This document shows positions 55,657-64,000 of a stretch of 64,000 nucleotides of DNA, piece after piece (positions within the stretch are counted from its first letter, which is position 1; each line of letters opens with the position of its first letter). The notes beneath the pieces are model-generated. The model saw only the letters and a program-made list of their open reading frames with translations. It had not been told where the DNA came from and searched no databases. The translations under genes and the position numbers were made by a program. Origin of the DNA: Arthrobacter antibioticus (lineage in GTDB: Bacteria; Actinomycetota; Actinomycetes; Actinomycetales; Micrococcaceae); contig NZ_JASISQ010000001.1 in NCBI RefSeq assembly GCF_030063205.1, forward strand, positions 919,152 to 983,151. The letters are read 5' to 3'.

Positions 55657-56360
55657 TTAGTATTTTGCAGTGGTCAGCTCTGGCAGCATGTATCGCCTGC
55701 ACAATGTGGCGTTTCCCGGCTATGCTCAAGGGCCGCAACCGTACTTTGTTTTGGGTGTTCCTTTTGATGTCCACGGCTGTGGCACTGAGCTTGCCGGCCA
55801 TCTACTTGCCCATCGACGGTCTCTTGGGCGGCGCCAACATTGCCAACGTCATCCTTCGATTGAGCTTGTTTGGCTCCTTCTTCCTACTCGCTGGCAAGGT
55901 CGCCGCCGCCTACAACTCACAGTCTGCTTACTACCTGGTTCGCGGCCCCATTGGCGTGGCCGTGCTTCTTGGCTGTTCAGCGGGCATCTGGATCACGTAC
56001 TTCATCGCTGATACGCAAGGATCCAGCACAGGGCTCTCTGGGATCCCTGCGCAGACATCTTTGACCGTTTATGGGTGGCTTGGCTTCCTCTACATGGGGT
56101 ACGCAGCAGGCTGCCTCATTGTTCCCACAGCCAAGGCGGTATTTTCCCCCCGGGAGTTCTTAGACCGGGCTGCAGCAGCTTTGATGTGCCTAGGATTCAT
56201 TTTGGTCTGCGTTGATGTTCCGCTGCAAATTTCGGTAATTTATGTGGACGCACTGGTAAAAGTCGTCTCTTTCTCATCAATTCTGTGTATAACATCGGGT
56301 CTGGCTCTGGTCTGGGTGTCCTATATCCGGCGCCGCGCCCAACAAACGGTGGTTGCATAA
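55653..56360 (+). CDS. Seven-helix membrane protein coupled to the HTH regulator
   Basis: A 235-residue integral membrane protein I do not recognise. Hydrophobic segments lie at about 1-20, 32-52, 63-85, 100-122, 138-160, 175-200 and 205-228, an odd number consistent with a seven-helix topology. No active-site motif stands out; charged residues are confined to the loops. The ATGA overlap with the tandem-HTH gene makes cotranslation likely. It is reminiscent in layout of actinobacterial regulator/7TM pairs, but I cannot assign a family with confidence. Confidence 0.6.
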   Translation: MISILQWSALAACIACTMWRFPAMLKGRNRTLFWVFLLMSTAVALSLPAIYLPIDGLLGGANIANVILRLSLFGSFFLLAGKVAAAYNSQSAYYLVRGPIGVAVLLGCSAGIWITYFIADTQGSSTGLSGIPAQTSLTVYGWLGFLYMGYAAGCLIVPTAKAVFSPREFLDRAAAALMCLGFILVCVDVPLQISVIYVDALVKVVSFSSILCITSGLALVWVSYIRRRAQQTVVA

Positions 56361-56472
56361 GGTTAACGTTTAGTAATCTCTCTGGAAAAATGTACACGGA
56401 TCCATTAGATTCTGACATACTAATGAATGTGTGAACACAGTACGTCCTGGAGCAGGACGTCGCTTTGGGGGT

Positions 56473-56519
56473 GAGTGGTGGATCGGTTGACTAACCGACC
56501 CACCACTCAATTGTTTTTC
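56473..56519 (+). terminator. Terminator of the HTH/7TM cassette
   Basis: GAGTGGTGGATCGGTT (56473-56488) pairs with AACCGACCCACCACTC (56493-56508) with one mismatch and a 4-base loop. A T-rich run follows (56511-56519). Confidence 0.8.
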
Positions 56520-56537
56520 TGCCCGTTGCCCCGCCAT

Positions 56538-56599
56538 TCGCGGGTGCTGTGGATTTTCGCGGGTGGCAGACCACCCGCGAAAATCCACAGCACCCGCGA
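56538..56599. repeat. Perfect 29-bp inverted repeat
   Basis: Bases 56538-56566 and 56571-56599 are exact reverse complements separated by CAGA. Each arm starts and ends with CGCGGGTG around CTGTGGATTTT. There is no T-tract on either side, so it does not look like a simple terminator. It lies between the 7TM cassette terminator and the ssrA terminator. Confidence 0.95.
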
Positions 56600-56627
56600 G
56601 CTTGGGGGTAGCAAACCTGGGGGTAAC

Positions 56628-56670
56628 AAAAAAGGACCTGTCCCCCACTGCAAGGGTGGGAAACAGGTCC
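56628..56670 (-). terminator. ssrA terminator
   Basis: Read on the minus strand, GGACCTGT pairs with ACAGGTCC, with an inner CCCAC/GTGGG stem, followed by TTTTTT. It begins 12 bases after the ssrA 3' end. Confidence 0.85.
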
Positions 56671-56681
56671 CAATAGGGATG

Positions 56682-57046
56682 TGGAGATGGGGAGAATTGA
56701 ACTCCCGTCCGATGTTGTGTTGTCAGGTCTTCTCCGGGTGCAGTTTGCATACGGTTTTTCTCGGCCCCAGCTATCTCACAAACAAGTAGCTGCCAGGCCC
56801 AGTTGTATAAGAGTCCCCTAAGCGCCTACAACAAGAACTTAGAGCAGTGGCCCTCTAAATGACGCCAGGATCCGGGACGAGAGCATTCCCGGGCTGACGG
56901 ACTGTCTTACTGCTTAGGCAGCAAGAGCGAAGTCAGTGCGATTTGATTCAGCACTTATTGTTTTACAGAGATCGTTAACGAGATAACCCTGTATCCTCGA
57001 CCCGCTTCACCTGTCTCGACTAACACCGTCGAAACCGATCATCCCC
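56682..57046 (-). ncRNA. ssrA: Transfer-messenger RNA (tmRNA)
   Basis: A 365-base tmRNA. The 5' end GGGGATGATCGGTTTCGACG and the 3' end CATCTCCA pair as the alanine-tRNA-like acceptor; the T-arm GACGGGAGTTCAATTCTCCC is intact. The tag frame at 56952-56914 reads AESNRTDFALAA then stop, the actinobacterial type. CCA is not encoded. tmRNA rescues stalled ribosomes with SmpB, whose gene is 1.5 kb away. The 3' ends of ssrA genes are common integration sites for islands. Confidence 0.97.
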
Positions 57047-57163
57047 TATTGTTTTTTCAAACCCACGCTTGGTTCCTTAGGTAAAGACCAACAGAACCCA
57101 TCGTGGTCTATCCATGTTAGCGCATAGTGACGAGAATTTATTCCTTTGGGGCTGGCAGCAGCA

Positions 57164-58492
57164 CTAGTCGATCAGGCCTTTGGCAGCCTTGGCTTGGAGC
57201 ACCAGCAGCGTAGCCGCATCGATCTGCTTGGCAAACCCCGGATCGGCTCGGGCAGTTTCCATCATTCCGGCGTACATTGGGGGCAACAAGGTCTGGTTTG
57301 TGCACAACGCCATGGTGCCGCCGGCGCGAATGAACCCCACCCCACGTGCGCGCACCGGCACAGCTGATACTTGCACAGCGTCACAAATATCATCGCTAAC
57401 TATGATGCCCTTAAACCCGAGGTCTCCACGGACCATGTCATGAACAATGACCGAGGAGAAAGGTGCCATGGCGTCAGGGTCAATCAGCGGGTATGAGGCG
57501 TTGGAGATCATCAGCCACGGCACTCCTGCATTCACGGCGTCTTGAAACGGGCCTATAAATGCGTCATTGCGGGTTGTGATGTTATCGACCACACCGGCGG
57601 AAACATCAGTGTTGAGGATGACTCGGCCCAGTCCAGGAAAATGTTTGATTGTGGGATCGATGCCGGCAGCCAGCATCCCTTTGGCAAACGCAACTCCGGA
57701 GCTCGAAACAGCACCCGGCGTGAAGCCGTATTCTCGGCCAAACGCTCCTATGGGGGCGTTCTGCGGTGCAAAGGCTGCGCTGGGCACGGTGTCCATAACG
57801 GGTGCCAGGTTCACATTGACGCCCACAGATGCCAGTTGCTGGCCCCACAAGGTGGCATCAGCCAACAGTGTCTTGGCAGGCAACTGGCCCTGTTCAATGG
57901 CTTGGGGTATTTGGGCAAACCCGGCCCCGCGCATGATTTGCACAAAGCCGCCTTCCTGGTCAGTTGCCACGAATGCCCGCACACCCTGAGTGCGGGAGCC
58001 GGATACATGACCCGAAATGGCGGCGACCTGCGCGCCGATCCCAGCTTGTCCTGCCTCGCTGCGGCCCTTCATGAACACATTGCCAACATATAAAGTGTCC
58101 ACTGCGTAGAGCGAGTTGGCATCTGCTCCTGTCACCGGTGTGGAAACCATCAGCAGCTGCCCCACTTTTTGTTCCAGTGACATTGCGGCCAGCTTTTTGC
58201 TCGCGAGCACCCGTGCCGGAGAGGACGACGCCGGTGCCTGGGTTGGGCGCTCCGAGCTCGGACTTGCCGGGCTCGTGTAGGCAGGGGTTGAGCTGGGTGC
58301 AGTTATGGGTGTGGGCAGGGACGGCTTGGGACTGCGGCTTGCCATAGGTGATTGGGAGGATGTGCTACTTGCAGCATTATTCCGTCCAGAACCCTGAGAA
58401 TTGACGGCCAGCAAAATGAAGGTTGCCACCAGGGCCGCAGCCACAAGGGCCGTACCGATGATCCAGCCTCTTCTACCTCCAGCTGCAAACAT
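57164..58492 (-). CDS. Family 3 glycoside hydrolase, NagZ-like, membrane-anchored
   Basis: A 442-residue protein. An N-terminal signal anchor (about 9-30) leads to a long Ser/Pro/Thr-rich spacer (35-92), then a GH3 barrel. Conserved parts are KVGQLLMVS, ATDQEGG, the substrate-binding KHFPGLG and the nucleophile Asp in IVSDDICDAV. NagZ-type enzymes remove N-acetylglucosamine from cell-wall fragments; here it would act outside the membrane. It is shorter than two-domain GH3 beta-glucosidases. Confidence 0.88.
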   Translation of the reverse strand: MFAAGGRRGWIIGTALVAAALVATFILLAVNSQGSGRNNAASSTSSQSPMASRSPKPSLPTPITAPSSTPAYTSPASPSSERPTQAPASSSPARVLASKKLAAMSLEQKVGQLLMVSTPVTGADANSLYAVDTLYVGNVFMKGRSEAGQAGIGAQVAAISGHVSGSRTQGVRAFVATDQEGGFVQIMRGAGFAQIPQAIEQGQLPAKTLLADATLWGQQLASVGVNVNLAPVMDTVPSAAFAPQNAPIGAFGREYGFTPGAVSSSGVAFAKGMLAAGIDPTIKHFPGLGRVILNTDVSAGVVDNITTRNDAFIGPFQDAVNAGVPWLMISNASYPLIDPDAMAPFSSVIVHDMVRGDLGFKGIIVSDDICDAVQVSAVPVRARGVGFIRAGGTMALCTNQTLLPPMYAGMMETARADPGFAKQIDAATLLVLQAKAAKGLID

Positions 58493-58573
58493 GATCTGCC
58501 TTTCTGCTACAGATGCTGTTCTTGCCAGCGTAGGTCAAAGTACTGGCTTGCGCCGCTTTGCCTGCACGGAAAG

Positions 58574-59056
58574 TTACTCTCCCGTACCACCGCGGTTTTT
58601 GGCCCGCATGGCACGCAGCGCCTCACGATTGTCCTGCTTTTCACGCAATGAGTGACGCTTGTCGTAGTCCTTCTTACCGCGTGCAATGGCGATTTCAACT
58701 TTGACCCGGCTATCCAAAAAGTACAGCTGCAACGGCACAATGGTGAAACCGGATTCACGCGTTTTTGCGGAAATCTTTTCCAGTTCTTCGCGGTGCAAAA
58801 GCAGTTTGCGCCGGCGCCGGGCAGTGTGGTTTGTCCAGCTTCCGTTCAGGTACTCCGGAATGTAAACAGCCTCTAGCCACAGCTCATCGTTATAGAACGT
58901 GGCGAAGCCATCTACCAGTGAGGCGCGGCCCTCACGCAGCGACTTCACCTCAGTGCCCATCAAGACCATGCCGGCCTCGTAGGTATCCATGATGTGGTAA
59001 TCATGCCGGGCCTTGCGATTGGTGGCCACCACCTTACGGCCACTTTCCTTAGGCAC
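58574..59056 (-). CDS. smpB: SsrA-binding protein SmpB
   Basis: A 160-residue trans-translation partner of tmRNA. Recognisable segments are [35 protein letters not shown] and the C-terminal [21 protein letters not shown] tail that enters the ribosomal decoding channel. GTG 59056 is preceded by AAGGAG at ideal spacing; the upstream extension is not used. ssrA lies 1.5 kb downstream on the same strand. Confidence 0.96.
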   Translation of the reverse strand: MPKESGRKVVATNRKARHDYHIMDTYEAGMVLMGTEVKSLREGRASLVDGFATFYNDELWLEAVYIPEYLNGSWTNHTARRRRKLLLHREELEKISAKTRESGFTIVPLQLYFLDSRVKVEIAIARGKKDYDKRHSLREKQDNREALRAMRAKNRGGTGE

Positions 59057-59160
59057 AGCTGACTCCTTAGTTTTATGAAATGAGAGCGGGTCCGTGCCGG
59101 CCAGCATTGCTGCTTTTCCGGCACGAACCCTTAGTTTAGCAACTCACGTGCGGTTGGTGC

Positions 59161-60663
59161 TTACAGCAAACCCATGGGGTCTACCGGGGCTCCATTGACC
59201 CATGTTTCAAAGTGCGCGTGGCAGCCTGTGGAGTTTCCGGTATTTCCCGAGTACGCCACCAGCTGGCCCGCTCTGACAGACTGTCCGGCAGAGACAACCA
59301 CAGCGGAGTTGTGGTAGAAAACTGTCATCAAAGCATTGCCTTGCATAACGCCATGGCTGATGTAGAGCACATTGCCGCCACCATAAACAACATTGGTCTG
59401 ACCTGCGATCTTCACTGTTCCATCAGCGGGGGCATAAACAGGGGTGCCGCACTGGGCGCCAAAATCAATACCCGAGTGTAGATACGAGCCGGTGCCATTG
59501 AAGTCAATGGTTCCGGCAGGAGTCTGACGCCAGCCAAACCCTGAGGTAATCGGGATGTTGGCGGCAAAGGGATGCCTGAGGCCAAAGGCCGAGACATTGC
59601 CCGGAGCCGGCGGTACGTAGGGCGGGGGAACAAAAGCCGGAGGTACGTATCCTCCACCATTATTGTTCGCTGCCTCGGCAGCAGCTTTGGCAGCGGCCGC
59701 CGCCGCCGCTGCCTGTTCGCGCGCTAGACGCTCAGCTTCTGCTTTTGCAGCCGCAGCAGCGGCTTCGCGTTCTTGGCGCTGTATCTCTGCGATCTGAGCT
59801 GCCACCGCATCTTTTTGTACCTGAACTTCTTTTAGCTGCGCCTGAATTCGAGGCTTCTCTGCCTCAAGTTTGGCGTTCAATGCGGCTGAATCGGTGATGA
59901 GCTTATCCACCGTGGCTTTTTGCGTGGCTGCCTGATCCCTGGCGACCTGTTCGGCAGCCAATGCGGCTTCAGCCTGTTGCTTCAAATCCTTAATTTCACT
60001 CTCAACAGCGACCAAACGCGCTTGCGCGTTTTGATTGGTGGCCTTTTGTGCTGTCAGTGCCTCAAGTGCTGCGGTTTGGCTCCGCAGTGCCTGTTCGGCC
60101 AGGTCAATGGAGTTCGCCAGATCGCTGGTGGAACCCGCACCCAAAATCAACGTCAGGTTCGCCGGTAATCCGCCGGCTTTATAGGACTGGGCCGCAATCT
60201 GCCCAATCATTGCCTTAGTTTCAGTTGCTTTCTGCGCGTCGTTGGCAATTTGAGCGGTGATCTTGTCTTTGCTTTGCTGCGCCAGATCGATCCGGGCAGT
60301 GAGTGAGCTGACCGTTCCGGTGGCAACACTGACGCGAGTTTGAGCTTCACTCAAGGCTGCTTGTGCACCAGGAAGCTGTCCCTGGTAGCTCACAAGATCT
60401 GAGGCGGATTTGGCAATGCCGGCATCTACAAACTCCAACGATGACTGCACGTCATGAGCTTGCTGGTCCAAGGCAGCGGCCTTGTCGTTGAGGTCATCGG
60501 CCTGAGCTGGTGCCACCAAGCCCAGCAACCCCACAGCTAAAAGAGCTGTTACTGCGCCCGCGACGCCTCGGGAGACCGGGTGCGAGAATCGGGAGCTAGG
60601 CGTGGTGCGCCCAAGGCGGGGGGAACGGAGCGATCCTTTTCCCCCGTTTGATGTGGAAATCAT
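59161..60663 (-). CDS. Secreted M23 peptidase with coiled coil (EnvC/RipC-like partner of FtsEX)
   Basis: A 500-residue exported protein. A basic N-terminus is followed by a signal peptide ending in APAQA (cleavage about residue 55). A long coiled coil with Ala/Gln/Lys repeats (60-340) and a Pro-rich hinge (YVPPAFVPPPYVPPAP) precede a LytM/M23 domain. Zinc ligands are intact: HSGIDFG and HAHFE. Its position after ftsE-ftsX suggests FtsEX recruits and activates it at the septum. ATG 60663 has AAGGAG upstream. Confidence 0.9.
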   Translation of the reverse strand: MISTSNGGKGSLRSPRLGRTTPSSRFSHPVSRGVAGAVTALLAVGLLGLVAPAQADDLNDKAAALDQQAHDVQSSLEFVDAGIAKSASDLVSYQGQLPGAQAALSEAQTRVSVATGTVSSLTARIDLAQQSKDKITAQIANDAQKATETKAMIGQIAAQSYKAGGLPANLTLILGAGSTSDLANSIDLAEQALRSQTAALEALTAQKATNQNAQARLVAVESEIKDLKQQAEAALAAEQVARDQAATQKATVDKLITDSAALNAKLEAEKPRIQAQLKEVQVQKDAVAAQIAEIQRQEREAAAAAAKAEAERLAREQAAAAAAAAKAAAEAANNNGGGYVPPAFVPPPYVPPAPGNVSAFGLRHPFAANIPITSGFGWRQTPAGTIDFNGTGSYLHSGIDFGAQCGTPVYAPADGTVKIAGQTNVVYGGGNVLYISHGVMQGNALMTVFYHNSAVVVSAGQSVRAGQLVAYSGNTGNSTGCHAHFETWVNGAPVDPMGLL

Positions 60664-60751
60664 GCCTTGTGGCTCCTTCAAGAATCGCTACCTAAACACA
60701 TTGATAACACCAGTAACAGAGGCACCATGAGTAACAGCACCCCCACCTACC

Positions 60752-61666
60752 TTACACTTTAAGATTTTTACGCAAGGACACTGCCGAAGCGACACCGGCC
60801 AGGACCACGCCAAGCAAGATCAACACAGGGTAGATCTTGAACGCTTCGCTGGTAGAAATGAACGGTGTCCCGGAGTTTGATTCGGCCAAATAGCCACCCA
60901 TAAAGAACTGCACAATGGACCACACCGCCCCCGAGGCCAAAACAGCACCAATGGTTGCCGCTATCACGCCTTCGAGCACAAATGGCAATTGAATTACTGT
61001 TCTGGATGCGCCTACTAAGCGCATGATTTCAATCTCACGGGTTCGGGACTGCGCCGAAAGTCTGATGGTTGTGGCTATGAGCAAGGCTGCACAAACCGTC
61101 ATTAAACCGGCAACGCCTATCGCAACGTATGTGGCAATATTCATCCATGAAAAGAGTTTTTCAAGCACCTTGCGCTGATCAACCACGGAGTCCACCCCGG
61201 GGGTTGCAGAGAAGGTTTCGTTGATGATTTGGTATTTTTCCGGATCCGTCAGCTTGATCCGAAACGATGACGGCAGGTTGGCTGCCTCGACCGAATCAAC
61301 CATGGGAGAGTTCGCGAACTGTTCCTGGAAATGCGAAAGTGCCTCTTCCTGGCTTTCGAAGGACCATTTCTCAATGTAGGGCTTGACAGCCTCTGATTCC
61401 AGCAGGCCCTCTATGGTTGTTTTCTGATCATCAGTGACCGGTCCGGAAACACAGTTACTGTTCGCTGGCACGTCCGTGCAGAGGTAGATCGTGACCTGCA
61501 CCTTGTCATACCAAAACCCCTTGAGTTGGCCAATCTGCATCTGCAGCAAGCCAGCCGCGCCCACAAATGTCAACGACACAAAGGTCACAAGGATTACGGA
61601 AATGACCATCGTCAGGTTGCGGCGCAGGCCGCTTCCCAACTCACTCATAATGAAAGCAAGTCTCAC
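60752..61666 (-). CDS. ftsX: Cell-division permease-like protein FtsX
   Basis: A 304-residue membrane protein. An N-terminal helix (about 21-45) is followed by a large extracellular loop (50-170) and three further helices near 180-205, 230-255 and 275-300. The extracellular loop has a short Cys pair (LCTDVPANSNC). FtsX couples FtsE ATP hydrolysis to a wall hydrolase. GTG start overlaps the ftsE stop (GTGA). Confidence 0.94.
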   Translation of the reverse strand: MRLAFIMSELGSGLRRNLTMVISVILVTFVSLTFVGAAGLLQMQIGQLKGFWYDKVQVTIYLCTDVPANSNCVSGPVTDDQKTTIEGLLESEAVKPYIEKWSFESQEEALSHFQEQFANSPMVDSVEAANLPSSFRIKLTDPEKYQIINETFSATPGVDSVVDQRKVLEKLFSWMNIATYVAIGVAGLMTVCAALLIATTIRLSAQSRTREIEIMRLVGASRTVIQLPFVLEGVIAATIGAVLASGAVWSIVQFFMGGYLAESNSGTPFISTSEAFKIYPVLILLGVVLAGVASAVSLRKNLKV

Positions 61667-62604
61667 TGTTGGTCCTCATTCATCAAATTCTCGGTACCGT
61701 TTGCCCCGTTGCGGGTCTTTTCGTTATCTGCTCCCGGTTCACCGTCCGGGGACAGCCCGCGCCTTCGTTCCAGCCGCGGTGGCATTGACTGGCCACCATC
61801 GCCTCCGTTACTTGCTGCCGCGGCACTGACTGCACGCTGGCGGCGGGTCTGAGGTTCGGCGTCGTGCTTCACAGCAGGGGCGGCAGCGTAGCCACCATCG
61901 GCAGTCATAACGATCGGGATCATCGACGTGTACTGGGCCTTGTTCTCATCGCGCAGGACCTTGCCATGGCGCAGCTCAATGACTCGTCTGCGCATGGAGT
62001 TCACGATGTCATCGTCGTGGGTGGCCATGACCACTGTGGTGCCATTTTGATTAATTTTGTCCAAAATATCCATAATGCCGGCGCTGGTAACGGGGTCAAG
62101 GTTTCCCGTAGGCTCATCGGCCAACAAGATGCCGGGTTGATTGACAATTGCCCGGGCAATGGCAACGCGTTGCTGTTCACCACCGGAAAGTTCGGTGGGC
62201 TTGCGGTGACCTTTGTCCTCCAACCCAACGAGTTCCAGGACGCGCGGCACCTCAGAGCGGATTGCCGAGCGGGACCTGCCAAGGACCTGCATGGCGTAGG
62301 CGACGTTGGCGAAAACGGTCTTGGTTTGAATCAGCCGGAAATCCTGAAAAACTACCCCAATGCCACGCCGGAACTTGGGCACGCGCCAGCTGGGTACAGT
62401 GGCCACATTTTGTCCGGCGACATAAATCTGTCCGTGCGCAGTCTTTTGCTCGCGCAGAACAAGACGCAGCAAGGTTGACTTACCGGATCCGGAGGAACCC
62501 ACCAGGAACACGAACTCGCCGCGTTGGACATCAAAGGAAACATCATCGAGCGCAGGTTTGGATTTGCGGTCGTAGGCAATGCTCACATTTTCAAAACGAA
62601 TCAT
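61663..62604 (-). CDS. ftsE: Cell-division ATPase FtsE with a long C-terminal tail
   Basis: A 313-residue ABC ATPase. It carries Walker A (GSSGSGKST), the signature LSGGEQQRVAIARA, Walker B (ILLADEPTGNLD) and the H-loop (VMATHD). The catalytic part ends near residue 229, the usual length; about 85 further residues are polar, disordered and Arg/Gly-rich. ATG 62604 (MIRFENVSIAYD) is the family start. It is coupled to ftsX. Confidence 0.94.
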   Translation of the reverse strand: MIRFENVSIAYDRKSKPALDDVSFDVQRGEFVFLVGSSGSGKSTLLRLVLREQKTAHGQIYVAGQNVATVPSWRVPKFRRGIGVVFQDFRLIQTKTVFANVAYAMQVLGRSRSAIRSEVPRVLELVGLEDKGHRKPTELSGGEQQRVAIARAIVNQPGILLADEPTGNLDPVTSAGIMDILDKINQNGTTVVMATHDDDIVNSMRRRVIELRHGKVLRDENKAQYTSMIPIVMTADGGYAAAPAVKHDAEPQTRRQRAVSAAAASNGGDGGQSMPPRLERRRGLSPDGEPGADNEKTRNGANGTENLMNEDQQ

Positions 62605-62843
62605 GACTTTTTCATTGCCCGTCCAGCGAAGATTGCTGGCATGCTGACGGCCGGGCAGTGGATTGGGGGAAGAAACCGCCAGCATAATGACTATAGGCGC
62701 CGGATGGTGCGATTGCTGGTTCCTTACCGGTGTGTCGAGGCTTGAGCATTTTCGGTAATTCAGCATTATTCTGACCGTGCTTTGGCCTTAATACAGGAAC
62801 CATCTGATCGATTCCGTGCTGGAACCGCACTCACATTGCCAAA
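62605..62843. other. prfB-ftsE intergenic region
   Basis: A 239-base gap on the same strand. On the minus strand TATAGT (62695-62690) is a fair -10 candidate for ftsE; no matching -35 box was seen. No RNA or small gene was recognised. Confidence 0.35.
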
Positions 62844-63965
62844 CTATGAGTCTTTGGCTGCATTCCGGTTGTCCGCGCGCCAGCGAATACCGGCGTCAAT
62901 GAAATCATCGATCTCACCGTCCAGCACTGAAGCGGCGTTACCCACTTCATGCTCGGTGCGCAGGTCCTTAACCATTTGGTATGGGTTCAGCACGTAAGAG
63001 CGCATTTGGTCTCCCCACGATGCCTTGATATCCCCGGCCATGGCCTTCTTCGTGGCATCCTCTTCTGCCTTTTTCAGCAGTAGCAAACGCGACTGGAGCA
63101 CACGCAGAGCTGCCGCACGGTTCTGGATCTGCGACTTCTCGTTCTGCATTGACACCACAGTGCCGGTGGGAATATGCGTCAAGCGCACGGCGGAATCTGT
63201 GGTGTTCACAGATTGTCCGCCTGGACCTGACGAGCGGAAAACGTCAACGCGCATGTCATTATCCGGTATTTCAATGCTGTCAGTGGATTCAATAAGCGGG
63301 ATAACTTCAACCGCCGCGAACGAGGTCTGGCGCCGGCCCTGGTTATCGAAGGGACTGATCCGCACAAGGCGGTGTGTGCCGGCTTCAACGCTCAGCGTAC
63401 CGAAGGCGTAGGGGGCCTTGACCTCGAAGGTGGCTGATTTTAACCCGGCTTCTTCGGCGTAGGAGGTGTCCAGTACCGCCGTTGGATACCCGTGGCGTTC
63501 GGCCCAGCGCAGGTACATCCGCAGCAGCATTTGGGCAAAATCGGCGGCATCTACTCCCCCAGCGCCGGAGCGGATCGTGACCACGGCTTCGCGCTCGTCG
63601 TATTCACCGGCCAGCAATGTCACGATTTCTAAGTCTTCCAACGATTTCTGCAACGCCGGGAGCTCCTTGGCCGCTTCGGCGAGGGAATCGGCGTCGCCCT
63701 CTTCCTGAGCCAGCTCTACCAGAACTTCAAGATCATCAATCCGGGACTCCAGTTTGCGGAGCTTTTCCAGCTTTGACTGTGCGTGGCTGAGCTTGGAGGT
63801 CACCTTTTGAGCGGCGGCCGGGTCATCCCACAAGTTGGGCGAGCCTGCCTGATCGGATAAGTCCTCAATATCCTCCATGAGCTTCTCCACCTCGGAGACT
63901 TGCTCAATTGAGGTGTAGGTTGCGCGTAGTGCCCGGAGTTCTGCGGGAAAGTCGATCTCTGCCAT
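62844..63965 (-). CDS. prfB: Peptide chain release factor 2
   Basis: A 373-residue class I release factor reading UGA and UAA. The codon-recognition tripeptide SPF occurs in [10 protein letters not shown] and the catalytic GGQ in [14 protein letters not shown]. Start ATG 63965 ([14 protein letters not shown]) is the family start; a TTG at 63974 is less likely. The frame is continuous, so this gene lacks the programmed +1 frameshift that regulates prfB in E. coli. It usually precedes ftsE in actinobacteria. Confidence 0.96.
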   Translation of the reverse strand: MAEIDFPAELRALRATYTSIEQVSEVEKLMEDIEDLSDQAGSPNLWDDPAAAQKVTSKLSHAQSKLEKLRKLESRIDDLEVLVELAQEEGDADSLAEAAKELPALQKSLEDLEIVTLLAGEYDEREAVVTIRSGAGGVDAADFAQMLLRMYLRWAERHGYPTAVLDTSYAEEAGLKSATFEVKAPYAFGTLSVEAGTHRLVRISPFDNQGRRQTSFAAVEVIPLIESTDSIEIPDNDMRVDVFRSSGPGGQSVNTTDSAVRLTHIPTGTVVSMQNEKSQIQNRAAALRVLQSRLLLLKKAEEDATKKAMAGDIKASWGDQMRSYVLNPYQMVKDLRTEHEVGNAASVLDGEIDDFIDAGIRWRADNRNAAKDS

Positions 63966-64000
63966 GATATTCAAGCCTACGGCATGTCCAGCAATGGTTT

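Noticed and set aside
56682-56705. Duplicate attachment site of an island integrated at ssrA
   Set aside because: I saw no second copy of the ssrA 3' end in the window and no integrase gene, so an intact island is not supported.
56370-56750. A 126-codon minus-strand open frame over the inverted repeat and ssrA 3' end
   Set aside because: It crosses the tmRNA, its terminator and the 29-bp repeat; no protein features.
63890-63965. Programmed frameshift in prfB
   Set aside because: The reading frame is continuous through the region where E. coli prfB has its in-frame UGA.

Overview
The window reads as a chromosome segment of a moderately GC-rich actinobacterium, most likely Arthrobacter or a close relative in the Micrococcaceae. 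Supporting signs are the gene order argS-lysA-hom-thrC-thrB-rho, a 2-oxoglutarate dehydrogenase that carries its own E2 domain (Kgd/OdhA type), a SigR/RsrA redox pair, GuaB1, DUF4193, a 24-residue bL37 gene, a SAM-IV-type riboswitch and an ssrA tag reading AESNRTDFALAA. It is mostly core genome. I see no insertion sequence, prophage or CRISPR array.

Layout. 0-7.3 kb (minus): argS, lysA, hom, thrC and thrB lead into the start of rho. 7.4-13 kb: an MFS exporter, tRNA-Arg(CCG) with a long hairpin, a GH1 beta-glucosidase, an alpha/beta hydrolase, an acetyltransferase overlapping an EamA exporter, and a divergent MarR regulator sharing an operator with the exporter. 13.5-18.4 kb: a membrane protein and the helicase HrpA. 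18.5-24.7 kb: a BCCT transporter, HIT protein, zinc alcohol dehydrogenase, and a sulfurtransferase divergent from a Cds1-like cysteine desulfhydrase. 24.8-29.1 kb: a Fur/Zur-type regulator, an AI-2E-family permease and znuA-znuC-znuB. 29.2-35.5 kb: two CNNM/CBS proteins, a flavin reductase under an apparent SoxR box, soxR, gluconokinase and guaB1. 35.8-43.5 kb: kgd, an SGNH hydrolase, bL37, a membrane protein, a group III truncated haemoglobin, rsrA-sigR and a DoxX protein. 43.5-51.6 kb: aroA-rsgA-hisN, a SAM-IV riboswitch with a class V PLP enzyme, a methyltransferase, mntH and mntR. 51.6-56.4 kb: a YrdB protein, acyl-CoA synthetase, DUF4193 and a small unrecognised regulatory cassette. 56.5-64 kb: a large inverted repeat, ssrA, a GH3 enzyme, smpB, an M23 peptidase, ftsX, ftsE and prfB.

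How the parts work together. Several modules pair a regulator with its target and a visible operator: MarR/EamA, SoxR/flavin reductase, MntR/MntH, Zur-type/ZnuABC and SigR/RsrA with a GGAAT-N18-GTT promoter. Trans-translation (ssrA, smpB) and FtsEX-controlled wall hydrolysis (ftsE, ftsX, M23) cluster at the right end. Many genes have a TANNNT hexamer ending 6-9 bases before the start codon and no Shine-Dalgarno sequence, the signature of leaderless transcripts.

The least explained part is 54.3-56.6 kb: an HTH/zinc-finger-like protein, then a two-HTH-repeat protein translationally coupled to a seven-helix membrane protein, with palindromes in front, next to the 3' end of ssrA and a perfect 29-bp inverted repeat. 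All functions are inferred from motifs recognised by eye; no database search was run.
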